A stretch of DNA of 64,000 nt from Neorhodopirellula lusitana. GTDB taxonomy: Bacteria; Planctomycetota; Planctomycetia; Pirellulales; Pirellulaceae. Shown here piece by piece: positions 1-9,310 of this stretch. How positions within the stretch are numbered: the first letter of the stretch is position 1; every line of letters starts with the position of its first letter. The translations under genes were made by a program, and so were the position numbers. The notes beneath the pieces are model-generated. The model saw only the letters and a program-made list of their open reading frames with translations, ran no database searches and was not told the DNA's origin. The stretch lies in NCBI RefSeq assembly GCF_900182915.1, contig NZ_FXUG01000017.1:62001-126000 (forward strand), given 5' to 3'.

Positions 1-891
1 AGCGACTTTCTAACGCCCGATGATCAGGCAGTCACCTTTGGTGGGAAGTACCCGCAAGACTTCTTCGTTTCCGAAACTCCGACATCACTACCGGCGTGGC
101 ATTTGGTTGGTGGACTGGACCCGATCGACCCCAGCGAACTGGCTGGTGACGAACCGGATGATGGTGTGCCGGTGCTGCTCGACGACTGGATTCAGCGGGA
201 CGGTTTGAAGTACTTGAAGATCAAACTGCGTGGTAACGACTCGGAATGGGACTACCAACGTCTCGTGCAGGTCGGCAAGGTCGCGGCAAAGCACAACGTC
301 ACCGCACTGACATCGGACTTCAATTGCCAAGTCCACGACCCGGCGTACGTCAACGAAATCCTGGATCGTCTTGCCAAGGAACACCCATCGATCTTTGACG
401 ACCTGCTGTATGTCGAACAACCGTTCCCGTACGAATTGGAACAGAACCGCATTGACGTCCACTCGGTGTCCGGTCGCAAACCGCTGTTCTTGGACGAGAG
501 TGCCCACGACTGGCAACACGTGCGTCTCGGTCGACAACTCGGCTGGACCGGTGTTGCACTGAAGACTTGCAAAACACAAACCGGTGCGTTGCTGAGTCAC
601 TGCTGGGCGAGAGCCCATGGCATGCAAATCATGGTGCAGGATCTAACCAATCCAATGTTAGCGGCGATCCCGCATGTTCGACTGGCCGCTCACGTGGGCA
701 CGATTGGCGGCGTTGAAACCAACGCGATGCAGTTCTATCCGGCCGCTTCCGACACCGAAGCCGTCATCCACCCGGGAATCTATCGACGGCGAGACGGGCA
801 GGTGGATCTGTCCACCATCTCCGGTCCTGGCTTTGGATACCGAATCGACGAGATCGCACGTGTTTTGCCGGAATCCACCGCGGAAAATTAG
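1..891 (+). CDS. enolase-superfamily enzyme (mandelate racemase / muconate lactonizing type), 5' end missing
   Basis: The reading frame is open from the first base, so the N-terminal capping domain lies mostly outside the window. What remains is the C-terminal barrel of an enolase-superfamily enzyme. The visible landmarks are a KIKLRG strand start, a metal-ligand Asp in SDFN, Glu in YVEQP, an Asp-Glu in LDESA, and a Lys in ALKTCKTQTG. Family members abstract a proton alpha to a carboxylate, with Mg2+ holding the enediolate. The substrate cannot be read from this part; sugar acids or dipeptides are usual. A sulfatase follows on the same strand after about 160 bases, which would fit polysaccharide or sugar-acid breakdown, but that link is inference. 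Confidence 0.85.
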   Translation, partial: SDFLTPDDQAVTFGGKYPQDFFVSETPTSLPAWHLVGGLDPIDPSELAGDEPDDGVPVLLDDWIQRDGLKYLKIKLRGNDSEWDYQRLVQVGKVAAKHNVTALTSDFNCQVHDPAYVNEILDRLAKEHPSIFDDLLYVEQPFPYELEQNRIDVHSVSGRKPLFLDESAHDWQHVRLGRQLGWTGVALKTCKTQTGALLSHCWARAHGMQIMVQDLTNPMLAAIPHVRLAAHVGTIGGVETNAMQFYPAASDTEAVIHPGIYRRRDGQVDLSTISGPGFGYRIDEIARVLPESTAEN

Positions 892-1053
892 CCTTTGTCT
901 CCCTGGGTAAAGCACTGATGTTCTTAAGGAAAAGCACCAACAGGCCTGGGTAAAACACAGCCGAGAGCAAGATCACAACGAGTCACCCACCACAGTCGAA
1001 TCGACTATCATGCACGCCCCGTTCTACCTAATCCCCCAACAGGTATTCCTTCC

Positions 1054-2619
1054 ATGATGCGAATCTCGATTCCCGCTCTTCTTTGTCTCTGTACGTTTGG
1101 GTGTCTCAGTGCGTTCGGGAACGCGGCCTTCGCCGCCCCAGCCGAATCCGCCAGCTCCCGTCAATCGCCTCCGAATATTTTGGTGATCTATGCCGACGAC
1201 CTCGGCTTCGGCGACCTCGGTTGCTACAACGCGAAATCAAAGATCCCGACGCCCCATCTGGATCGCTTGGCGGCGCAGGGGATGCGATTCACCGACGGAC
1301 ACTCGTCATCAGGTATCTGCACACCCAGTCGCTACGCCTTGCTGACCGGCCGACATCACTGGCGTGACTTTCATGGGATCGTCCAAGCGTTTGGTGAATC
1401 GGTGTTCCAGCCGGAACGTGTAACGATGCCTGAAATGCTAAGAGACTCTGGCTACCAAACGGCTGCTATCGGAAAGTGGCACCTTGGTTGGGACTGGAAC
1501 GCGATCAAGAAGCCAGGCGCCAAACCAATCCAAAGCGGCAAGCGTCCAGAATGGGGCCCCGAAGCTTTTGACTGGTCCAAGTCGATCCCCGATGGCCCGC
1601 TGGCACACGGTTTCGATCATTACTTCGGTGACACCGTAATCAACTTCCCACCTTATTGCTGGATCCAAGACGATCGTGTTGTTGAGCCACCGACCGAGCG
1701 GATGGACACTTCCAAGTGGAAGGCAATCAAAGAAGGTCGATGGGAATGTCGGCCGGGCCCTATGGCGGCGGGATGGGATCCATATCAGAACATCCCGACA
1801 ACGACTCAACGCGGCGTCGACTACATCAAGTCGCAAGCGAAGTCAGACCAACCGTTCTTCTTGTATTTCGCTTTTCCTTCACCGCACGCTCCGATCGTTC
1901 CCAACGACGAGTTTGACGGTAAGTCGCAAGCCGGACCGTACGGTGATTTTGTCGTTGAAACCGATGCAAGTTGCGGGCGGTTGCTGAAGGCTTTGGAGGA
2001 AAGCGGTCAGGCGGACAACACACTGGTTGTCTTCACCGCTGACAATGGGCCCGAAAAGTACGCGTATGAGCGTGACATCCAAACCGGCCACTGGTCGTCT
2101 TACCCGTTGCGTGGGTTGAAGCGTGACATGTACGAAGGCGGCCACCACGTGCCGTACATCGTCAAATGGCCCGGCACCGTGGAAGCCGGCACGGTATGCG
2201 ACGCGTTGGTCAGCCAGATCGATCTGATGGCGACCTTTGCTTCGATCGTTGGCTCCACTCTGCCTGACTCGGCAGCCGAAGATTCGCACAACATCGTCCC
2301 CTTGTTGCAGGGCAGTCCAGATGCCGTGCGTTCCACCCACATCCACAACACCAGCAAAGACCGCTACGCGATCCGGCACGGTGATTGGCTGCTAATCGAC
2401 GGCAAAAACGGTTACGTGTCCGGTCGCAACAAGGATTGGGAGACCCGGCACGAGTATCCCGCCGACGACGAGCAAGCGGTTGAGTTATACAACCTAAAGA
2501 CCGACCTGGGGCAGCGGCACAACAAGGCCAGCGAGAACCCTGAGCGAGTAGCGGACCTGAAAAAACGCCTGCAAAAAATTCGCGAACAGGGCTACTCGGC
2601 CCCCCGTTTAGCCAACTAA
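1054..2619 (+). CDS. secreted sulfatase (arylsulfatase family S1)
   Basis: The 521-residue protein begins with a signal peptide (residues 1 to about 28, ending in FAAPA). Next comes the N-terminal metal site NILVIYADDLGFGDLG. The sulfatase signature is SGICTPSRYALLTGR, with Cys89 as the formylglycine precursor and Arg93 after it. Further sites are GKWHLG and the second metal motif VVFTADNGPEK. These enzymes remove sulfate esters, and marine planctomycetes carry very many for algal polysaccharides. Activation needs a formylglycine-generating enzyme encoded elsewhere. The ATG at 1054 is chosen because it starts the signal peptide directly. Substrate specificity cannot be read. Confidence 0.95.
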   Translation: MMRISIPALLCLCTFGCLSAFGNAAFAAPAESASSRQSPPNILVIYADDLGFGDLGCYNAKSKIPTPHLDRLAAQGMRFTDGHSSSGICTPSRYALLTGRHHWRDFHGIVQAFGESVFQPERVTMPEMLRDSGYQTAAIGKWHLGWDWNAIKKPGAKPIQSGKRPEWGPEAFDWSKSIPDGPLAHGFDHYFGDTVINFPPYCWIQDDRVVEPPTERMDTSKWKAIKEGRWECRPGPMAAGWDPYQNIPTTTQRGVDYIKSQAKSDQPFFLYFAFPSPHAPIVPNDEFDGKSQAGPYGDFVVETDASCGRLLKALEESGQADNTLVVFTADNGPEKYAYERDIQTGHWSSYPLRGLKRDMYEGGHHVPYIVKWPGTVEAGTVCDALVSQIDLMATFASIVGSTLPDSAAEDSHNIVPLLQGSPDAVRSTHIHNTSKDRYAIRHGDWLLIDGKNGYVSGRNKDWETRHEYPADDEQAVELYNLKTDLGQRHNKASENPERVADLKKRLQKIREQGYSAPRLAN

Positions 2620-2781
2620 CCCGACAATCGCAGAACCCCCTCGAACCAAACTCGCACCTATGCTCCCGCCTCAAGCCTAGGATTCGGCAGCCAACATTCA
2701 GCAGGCACAAGCCTGCAATGAACTAATTCCCATGCACGAACCGGGGAACCAGAACTGCCAGCATTCGAAACAATACCGCGA

Positions 2782-3705
2782 TCAAACGCTGGCGTGCTTA
2801 CCGGACCGCTTCTGACACACCGGGCAAAAGAACGTGGAACGTTGAGCCTGTACGATTCGGTTGATCACGCCTTTCGTGCATCGTTGGCAATACTGGCCCT
2901 TGCGGTCGTAGACCCGGTGCATGTTCTGGTAACCTCCAGGATCGTTCAGCACGTTGCGATACGTCCCGTCGCTCAGCGTGCTGCCTTCGTGAACAATCGC
3001 GTCATCCAGAACATGACTGATCGCAGCATGCAGTCGAGTCCACTGCGGACCGGAAAGCTTGTTGCACGGCAGCCGCGGATCGACACCGGCCACAAACAGG
3101 ATCTCCGCCGCGTACAAATTACCGATCCCCGCCACAACGGTTTGATCGAGCAGGGCAACCTTGATGGCCCGGGAACTGGCGTCCAACTTCCTCCGCAAGC
3201 CCGCAACGTCAATCTGCAAAGCGTCGACTCCCAGTCGCGAATCAATCTGTTCGGCAAACTCGGACTGCGAGAGTAAACGAATCGTGCCCAAGCCGCGACG
3301 ATCCCACACCAACAACTCGATTCCATCGGCATCGGGCTTCTTGGTCGCCGCTCGCCGTTTGGACTTGGAAGTCGCTTTGGCGTCGGCACTAGAATCTCGA
3401 CCGGAAAATCGGATGCGTAAACGCAAATGATCCACCGAGGGCGGGTCGGCCAACAAAACCAGCCCGCTCATTCGCGGTTCAATCACCAAACGCTCATCAT
3501 CGTCAAAACGCAGCATCACCCGCTTGCCGCGACGTTCGATTGCCCGCACGCTGCGACCAACCAAATGCTGGTGCATCTTTTCGACAGTGGGCTCGATCGT
3601 GCACGGGCGGCATGCACACGGTGGAGTCTCGACAGCCTCGATCGTTCGCCCCACCACGTCCGCAATCCCGCGACACATCGTTTCAACTTCAGGTAATTCA
3701 GGCAT
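2782..3705 (-). CDS. mutM: formamidopyrimidine-DNA glycosylase
   Basis: This bifunctional glycosylase/AP-lyase removes 8-oxoguanine and ring-opened purines from DNA. The protein begins MPELPEVE, giving the catalytic Pro and Glu directly after the initiator Met, so the start is set at 3705 although the frame extends 34 codons further upstream. A conserved Lys lies in RRGKRVMLRF. The helix-two-turn-helix is around VVAGIGNLYAAEIL. The C-terminal zinc finger is intact (two C-x2-C pairs, CQRC and CPVC). A charged, poorly conserved insert lies near residues 110-125 (SKSKRRAATKKPDAD), and the protein is 307 residues, slightly longer than usual. Confidence 0.95.
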   Translation of the reverse strand: MPELPEVETMCRGIADVVGRTIEAVETPPCACRPCTIEPTVEKMHQHLVGRSVRAIERRGKRVMLRFDDDERLVIEPRMSGLVLLADPPSVDHLRLRIRFSGRDSSADAKATSKSKRRAATKKPDADGIELLVWDRRGLGTIRLLSQSEFAEQIDSRLGVDALQIDVAGLRRKLDASSRAIKVALLDQTVVAGIGNLYAAEILFVAGVDPRLPCNKLSGPQWTRLHAAISHVLDDAIVHEGSTLSDGTYRNVLNDPGGYQNMHRVYDRKGQYCQRCTKGVINRIVQAQRSTFFCPVCQKRSGKHASV

Positions 3706-3984
3706 CGGGAAATTGCATTGAAGAAAAAAACGACTTGTCGCGGGGAGTGCCTGATGAGTGAAACCGTCAGCCTCGCCCAAAAGCGTTAGCGGGCAAGAGC
3801 ATCGCACCCTTAGTGGATCAAGTTAACTGAAGCACCACATCTCTCAAGCACCATAGCTGGTGCAACTTTGCTGGTGCACGGTAGCTTTCGGACAACCAGC
3901 AAATCGGATCAGCCAATTTGGCGAAGCCCCAAGGTCGTATTTATTGGTTCTGATCTACCAAGCTCGAAGCGAACGAACGCTCAG

Positions 3985-5136
3985 CTAACGACCTTTACTA
4001 TCCGAGTCCGCGACTTCCAACAGGTTCAACGTTTTGGCGTTGGAATCGAGCTCGAACCGATACCGATCCAGGAAGCTCAAACCCAACAGCGGCTGAACAC
4101 CACCGGCGATCGGCTCCAGCACCACCGCTTCGACCTGCTTGGCCTCAAACTGCCCCACTCGCAGTGAATCCAAAAAGATACGTTTGCCCTGGATACGGGC
4201 TCCATTGGCCAGCGACAAAGTGACCGGTGATGCGTCACCCGGAATGGTGATCTTCAGTTCAATGGCGGTGTTGGCGGGTAAAGTCACCACGGTCGCACCA
4301 CTATCGACAACCATGCTCAACGGCTGATTATTCAGACTTGCCATCACCGTTAAAGAACCGCTCGGCCCCACTTCCAACGGGATCGATTCCTGGAAAACAT
4401 CTGATTCAAAGGATGCCAGACGGTTGGAAATGGACCGCAAGATTTCGCTGACCGTGATCTCCTTCGGCACGTCAAAATTGTGGTTCATCACGTCGATTGC
4501 AATCTTGACGTCTCCGATCTGCATTTGAGCCTTCAGTTTCTCACCCGCCGCGTCGATCTGCTTCCGAATTTGGAAAACTTGTTCGGCATAGCTGGCCTCT
4601 TCCGAATTCACGATCGCTCGGTTCTTCCGCAACAACTCGACCTTCTCCGCCCGCACTCGCCGTGTCTCGGTAATTTGACTGCGGGTGGCGTTGATCATTG
4701 CCACGATCCGGTTGCTCGCGATGACATCGTCGCCGGCAATTTGGGTAAGCTGCAAATTCAGTTCTCCGTCGGTGAGATTCAACCGCGCGAGCATTTTGTC
4801 CATTTGATCGATGGCTGCTTGCACCGCTGCCAACTCATTTTGCACCTGGCGCAGTTCGCGTCTTTTTCGGCTGAGCGACGAAATCACCCTAGCCAGATCC
4901 GAGGCTTCGGTGGACTGCAGGCTAGAACCACTGCGTCGCAAACCTGCTTTTTTGAGGATAGCGTCCGCCTTTTCAACCACCGCTTCGGAATAGGGGCGAG
5001 TCGGTTCAGTCGCATGAACCAAACCGACGTTGCCTGCGTTGAAACCGAGTGCGAGGAAGCTTAGGCTACACAACACACTGATGATGAAGACGCGCCGCGA
5101 TCCTCGCCTAGCCAATAGTCGTTGTGATCGCCTCAT
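3985..5136 (-). CDS. membrane-anchored or secreted retropepsin-like aspartic protease with coiled coil
   Basis: The 383-residue protein starts with a basic N-terminus and a hydrophobic signal/anchor (about residues 15-42). A long predicted coiled coil follows (about 85-215, rich in E, R, K, L, Q). The C-terminus is a single retropepsin-like domain: VVDSGATVV with catalytic Asp near residue 278, and a closing LLGLSFLDRYRFELD strand. Such single-domain proteases dimerise. The frame runs upstream to 5502, but that would overlap yacG on the other strand and put about 120 unlikely residues before the signal sequence, so ATG 5136 is preferred. The substrate is unknown. Confidence 0.75.
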   Translation of the reverse strand: MRRSQRLLARRGSRRVFIISVLCSLSFLALGFNAGNVGLVHATEPTRPYSEAVVEKADAILKKAGLRRSGSSLQSTEASDLARVISSLSRKRRELRQVQNELAAVQAAIDQMDKMLARLNLTDGELNLQLTQIAGDDVIASNRIVAMINATRSQITETRRVRAEKVELLRKNRAIVNSEEASYAEQVFQIRKQIDAAGEKLKAQMQIGDVKIAIDVMNHNFDVPKEITVSEILRSISNRLASFESDVFQESIPLEVGPSGSLTVMASLNNQPLSMVVDSGATVVTLPANTAIELKITIPGDASPVTLSLANGARIQGKRIFLDSLRVGQFEAKQVEAVVLEPIAGGVQPLLGLSFLDRYRFELDSNAKTLNLLEVADSDSKGR

Positions 5137-5393
5137 CGATTTGCCTGTGGGGGAGTCGGGCGAAATGCCCACCTGATGATAGTCGGAATCATTTCGATCA
5201 CGCAGACTCGGCAATGCGGCATCGTACTTGTGACCTCCAGCATGCGGCACCATCAATGCGAACTCGTGATACAGGCTCGTGAATGCGATCCAGCGCGGTA
5301 CATTGACGTCCCGAGTTGTCGTGTCTCGTAGCATTGTAGCGTGACCACCCGATCGGACCAGAAAACGAGACCGGAAAACCGGTGGACTAAGCC

Positions 5394-5612
5394 ATGAAAA
5401 ACAACCTATCGAGTACGATGAAAACGACTGCGATGACTTGCCCCACTTGCCAGCGGAAGTTTTTGTCCGACGAGTCGCCGACACCCCCGTTTTGCTCGAC
5501 ACGTTGCCAGATGATTGACCTGGGACGGTGGTTCAACGAGGAAATCGGGGTTCCGTTTGAGGGGGATTCGGGCGACGCTCCGGTCGAGTACCGCGACGAG
5601 CCGCCGGAATAG
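5394..5612 (+). CDS. yacG: DNA gyrase inhibitor YacG
   Basis: This small zinc protein binds the GyrB C-terminus in other bacteria and inhibits gyrase. The four zinc ligands are visible as CPTC and CSTRC, spaced as in the family, followed by the conserved stretch IDLGRWFNEE and an acidic tail. At 72 residues it is a normal size. ATG 5394 is used, but ATG at 5418 or 5433 would leave the zinc site intact. It is divergent from the aspartic protease gene and lies about 250 bases before greA. Confidence 0.9.
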   Translation: MKNNLSSTMKTTAMTCPTCQRKFLSDESPTPPFCSTRCQMIDLGRWFNEEIGVPFEGDSGDAPVEYRDEPPE

Positions 5613-5862
5613 CCTTACCGGCACCGCCGCTCTTTCTCACGCGTTGCCAATTGTTACTGGCGATCCCTTGTCGAAACCGAATGTCTGGTCCACAATGGGG
5701 GGCGGTTGTTCAAGCGGACGCTGAACTGCCACAAAACGAAAGCGAACCTGAAGGTTTGCCAATCGGTCACCATTTTGAGACGACAGCCTTTTCCGGTCTG
5801 CAACCTTGTCGGGTTGATTAGCGGGAAAGGTTTCTTTTTTTGTTAATCGTAGGAAGCATGAC

Positions 5863-6342
5863 ATGGTCGAATCAGTCCCAATGACCCGCGACGGCTACAA
5901 CCGCATCAAAGAAGAAATTCATCGTCTCGAGCATGTCGAGATGCCGCTGGTGACCGACAAAATCGCTGAAGCTCGCGAAGAAGGCGATCTGAAGGAAAAC
6001 GCTGAATACCATGCCCAACGGGAAAACCAAGGCATGCTGATGGCGAAGATCAACGAGCTGAAAGACAAGATCGCTCGCGCATCCATCATCGATGTCTCCA
6101 AGTTGCCCAAAGATGAGGTTGTCTTTGGCTGCACCGTGACCGTCGAAGATGTCGCCTACGGTGACGAAGAGAAGTTCACATTGGTCGGTGCCGGTGACGA
6201 GGACTACGACGCCGGAAAAATTCTGGTCACGAGCCCTTTCGGCCAAGGATTGATCGGCAAGAAAGTCGGCGAGACCGCGGAAGTTGAAGTACCAGCGGGC
6301 AAGCTGAAGTTCAAGATCCTGAAGATTGACTTCGATCTGTAG
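5863..6342 (+). CDS. greA: transcription elongation factor GreA
   Basis: GreA enters the secondary channel of RNA polymerase and stimulates cleavage of backtracked transcripts. The 159-residue protein has the full N-terminal coiled coil with the acidic tip motif [19 protein letters not shown], including the conserved Asp and Glu. The C-terminal FKBP-like domain follows ([14 protein letters not shown] and the closing LKFKILKI). A good ribosome-binding site, AGGAAG, lies 7 bases before ATG 5863. An alternative ATG six codons later is possible. Confidence 0.97.
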   Translation: MVESVPMTRDGYNRIKEEIHRLEHVEMPLVTDKIAEAREEGDLKENAEYHAQRENQGMLMAKINELKDKIARASIIDVSKLPKDEVVFGCTVTVEDVAYGDEEKFTLVGAGDEDYDAGKILVTSPFGQGLIGKKVGETAEVEVPAGKLKFKILKIDFDL

Positions 6343-6769
6343 GCGGTTCATTGACAGCCCGTGTACCTGCGTGCGTGCCTTTCGCTCCACGCAATTCCAC
6401 GGCTGCTGCGATGTTCGGCAAGTTCTGACACTAGGATTTGGCTGAATCCCTTTCCGAACAAACCTTCCCGACATCCGCTGCGTAGCTGGACTCGCCAGAG
6501 TTCAGGCAAACACGCACAAGCCGACCAGCATTGGGCCGATCAGCTTCTGCCAAACCAGCGTTCTGACGGAACAATGGTTCCCCGAAGTCTGGCGACATCG
6601 GCTACGACACGCCCGGGACGATTCTTCTGGACATAGTTCTTCCGGACAATGTCTAAGATGGTTCCGCGACTGAATTGCTTGTGGCTCGCGATTTCCAGCT
6701 GGTCGCACTTTGAGCCAGAAACACGACGGATTCATCGTGCCCTCCTCCTTCGACGAGCCGAAAGTTCGC
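6343..6769. other. intergenic region with a hairpin repeat
   Basis: No credible gene is seen between greA and psd. The stretch holds one copy of the 27-bp dispersed hairpin repeat (6481-6507). The remainder shows no terminator with a T-run and no recognisable RNA. Confidence 0.6.
6481..6507 (+). repeat. 27-bp dispersed hairpin repeat, copy 1
   Basis: This element starts CGTAGCTGGACTCGCC and ends AGTTCAGGC. It forms a 7-bp stem (CTGGACT with AGTTCAG, one G-U pair) around a 6-base loop CGCCAG. The same element occurs at 21729, 25333, 26142 and 44883. Confidence 0.85.
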
Positions 6770-7663
6770 ATGGACGAAATCGTTTACTACGACCGCTACT
6801 CGGGCCAAACCAACGTTGAAAAGGTGTATGGCGACAAGGCGTTGCGATGGACCTATGGGACCCTGGCGGGACGGGTTTCGCTGAATGCACTGGTCAAACG
6901 TGCCATTTTCTCGCACTGGTATGGCTGGAAGATGGATCGCCCCAGCACTCGCGAACGAATTCAGCCGTTCATTGATGAGTACGGTCTCGATGCATCCGAA
7001 TTCGTTCGCGACGTCGACGACTTTGCCAACTTCAATGAGTTCTTCTTTCGCGAACTCAAGCCCGAAGCTCGCCCGATTGATCCGGATGCCGACTCCGTTG
7101 TCTTCCCCGCCGATGGCCGCCATCTATGCGTGCCGGACCTGTCCCGATGCGGCGGGCTATTCGTCAAAGGGGAGATGTTCAGTCTCGCCACCTTGCTAGG
7201 CGATAAAAACTTGGCGAGCGAGTATGCAGCGGGAAGCTTGTTGCTGTCTCGTCTTTGCCCGGTCGACTATCACCGCTTTCACTTCCCTGTCGCCGGAACT
7301 CCTACTGCGGCTCAACTGTTGAACGGTCCGCTTTATTCAGTCAACCCGATTGCCCTGCGCCAAAACATTCAGATTCTGGCCACCAACAAACGCACGTTGA
7401 CCGAAATTCAAACCGAGTCGTTCGGCAAAGTTCTGGTGCTGGAAATCGGTGCGACGTGCGTCGGCGGCATCTGCCAGACCTACTCGCCCGGCCAGCCCGT
7501 CGCCAAGGGAAGCGAGAAGGGATACTTCCGTTTCGGCGGCTCGTCCACGATCACGATCTTCCCACCTGGCCGAGTTCAGTTCGATGACGATCTTGTTGAA
7601 AACTCGCGTCAACATCGCGAACTGTACGCTCGCATCGGCGACCATCTGGGAAAACGCATTTAG
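6770..7663 (+). CDS. psd: phosphatidylserine decarboxylase, proenzyme
   Basis: The enzyme makes phosphatidylethanolamine from phosphatidylserine at the inner membrane and self-cleaves to form a pyruvoyl group. The 297-residue protein begins MDEIVYYDRYSG, matching the N-terminus of the long bacterial type, so ATG 6770 is preferred over the TTG at 6710. The conserved FNEFFFRELKPEARPI, PADG, CPVDYHRFHFP and YSVNPIAL motifs are present. The self-cleavage site reads FGGSS (Ser near residue 258), a variant of the usual GGST/LGST. The downstream Ser needed for the pyruvoyl group is therefore kept. Confidence 0.92.
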   Translation: MDEIVYYDRYSGQTNVEKVYGDKALRWTYGTLAGRVSLNALVKRAIFSHWYGWKMDRPSTRERIQPFIDEYGLDASEFVRDVDDFANFNEFFFRELKPEARPIDPDADSVVFPADGRHLCVPDLSRCGGLFVKGEMFSLATLLGDKNLASEYAAGSLLLSRLCPVDYHRFHFPVAGTPTAAQLLNGPLYSVNPIALRQNIQILATNKRTLTEIQTESFGKVLVLEIGATCVGGICQTYSPGQPVAKGSEKGYFRFGGSSTITIFPPGRVQFDDDLVENSRQHRELYARIGDHLGKRI

Positions 7664-8067
7664 CTAACCAAGATCGGGCGTGTCGATGGACACCTGCCTC
7701 GGTCTGCGGCTGCACTGATTCGCCGCTGCACTGATTTGCATCTGGCCGAATCGTACCTGGCCCGATTCGTACCTGGCCCGATTCGTGCCGATCCGATTCG
7801 TGCAGAGCCGATTCACATCAATCTGGGGGAGCACGGACGTGGTTTTGGGGCCGCCCCAAACTAGCTGTCTCCTCGAGTCTTCGCACTTCTTTTGCCGCAT
7901 TGGCGAATTTCAGGCGACAGAATGCCACCCCGCCATACTATGAATCGGAAATCCCGTTATGATCGAGGGAGGAGCGATTATGCGCGTCGAGTTAAGTTTT
8001 CATGCCTAGCTGACCCGTTTGCATCGCCAACCGAATACTACTGCCCACAACTACGAGTTCGAAAAAG
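7664..8067. other. intergenic region with a short tandem array
   Basis: This gap between psd and tal has no credible gene. It holds the degenerate 15-16-bp array at 7736-7812. The promoter of tal is presumably in its last 150 bases, but no clear -35/-10 pair was recognised. Confidence 0.6.
7736..7812. repeat. tandem array of five 15-16-bp units
   Basis: Two units are identical (TCGTACCTGGCCCGAT at 7751 and 7767). Three flanking units are diverged but keep the closing CCGA/CCGAT and mostly the opening TCGT. The array is non-coding. Confidence 0.75.
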
Positions 8068-9039
8068 ATGACTGCGTTAGATCAATTAAAGAAACACACC
8101 GTCGTTGTTGCGGATACTGGTGACATCGACGCGATCGCGGAACACAAGCCACAAGACGCGACCACCAACCCGTCGCTGTTGTACAAAGCGGCCCAAATGC
8201 CTCAGTACCAATCGCTGGTTGACGAAGCGATCGCGTACGCACAAAGCAAGTCTGGCAACGAACAACAATTGATCGACGCGATCATCGACAAGTTGTCAGT
8301 CGCTTTCGGTTGCCGCATCTTGGAATTGATTCCCGGCCGAGTTTCGACGGAAGTGGACGCTCGGTTGAGCTTCGATACCGAAGGCACGGTCAAGAAAGCA
8401 TACGAACTGATCGCACTCTACAAGGAAGCCGGCGTCGATTCGGATCGCATCCTGATCAAAATCGCCAGTACTTGGGAAGGCATTCGTGCCGCCGAGCAAC
8501 TTGAAAAAGAAGGCATTCACTGCAACCTGACCCTGTTGTTCGGTTTCGGGCAAGCGGTTGCCTGTGCCGAAGCCAACGTCACTTTGATCAGCCCCTTCGT
8601 CGGTCGCATCTATGACTGGTACAAGGCTGAGCGCGGCGTCGATCACATCGCTATCGAAGAAGATCCCGGCGTCGAATCGGTCACGACGATCTACAACTAC
8701 TACAAGAAGTTCGGCCACAAGACCGAGGTCATGGGCGCTAGCTTCCGGACCAAAGAACAGGTGATGGCCCTTTGCGGTTGTGACCTGTTGACGATTTCAC
8801 CGGACTTGTTGAGCCAGCTCGGAGCCAGCGACGCGGATGTCCCACAAACGCTCAACGCCGAAGCGGCAGCCAAGATGGACATCGAACGCGTGTCGATGGA
8901 CGAAGCGACCTTCCGCTGGATGCTGAACGAAGACGCCATGGCGACTGAGAAGCTCGCGCATGGCATTCGCGGATTCGCCGCCGACCTCGACAAGCTGCGA
9001 ACCTTCCTTGCACAACGCATGGAAACAGCCGCAAGCTGA
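8068..9039 (+). CDS. tal: transaldolase
   Basis: Transaldolase moves a dihydroxyacetone unit between sugar phosphates in the non-oxidative pentose phosphate pathway. The 323-residue protein matches the TalB class in length and motifs: Asp17 in [15 protein letters not shown], the Schiff-base Lys131 in [11 protein letters not shown], and the phosphate region [11 protein letters not shown] followed by [11 protein letters not shown]. It stands alone on the plus strand and ends in a strong hairpin terminator. The convergent xylulokinase-like gene and the rpiB gene near 51 kb act on the same sugar pool, though they are not linked to it. Confidence 0.97.
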   Translation: MTALDQLKKHTVVVADTGDIDAIAEHKPQDATTNPSLLYKAAQMPQYQSLVDEAIAYAQSKSGNEQQLIDAIIDKLSVAFGCRILELIPGRVSTEVDARLSFDTEGTVKKAYELIALYKEAGVDSDRILIKIASTWEGIRAAEQLEKEGIHCNLTLLFGFGQAVACAEANVTLISPFVGRIYDWYKAERGVDHIAIEEDPGVESVTTIYNYYKKFGHKTEVMGASFRTKEQVMALCGCDLLTISPDLLSQLGASDADVPQTLNAEAAAKMDIERVSMDEATFRWMLNEDAMATEKLAHGIRGFAADLDKLRTFLAQRMETAAS

Positions 9040-9075
9040 TCCAGCAAACACTCGTTGCAAATTTTGAACACCAGC

Positions 9076-9120
9076 CAACCGGCTGTATTGCCAAGTGCGA
9101 TACAGCCGGTTGTTTCGTTT
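9076..9120 (+). terminator. rho-independent terminator of tal
   Basis: A perfect 13-bp stem (CAACCGGCTGTAT with ATACAGCCGGTTG) encloses an 11-base loop. It is followed by TTTCGTTT and begins 37 bases after the tal stop codon. Confidence 0.85.
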
Positions 9121-9310
9121 CAATCCGGGGTGTGGACTATGGAACCCCGCCGCTTCCCAGTTTCAAAGTAGTGGGATCCGCCAGAATTCCAAAACTGCAA
9201 CGTACCGAGGGAAGTCTGGCGAAGACACCCGCAGCCAGCGGTTCGCGGTTCAGTCAACGAACAGCCCCTAGGCCGTCCGGTCTCACATCAACCTGAAAGC
9301 GGTCACAGCT

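Noticed and set aside
5137-5502. N-terminal extension of the aspartic protease
   Set aside because: It overlaps yacG on the opposite strand and precedes a normal signal segment.
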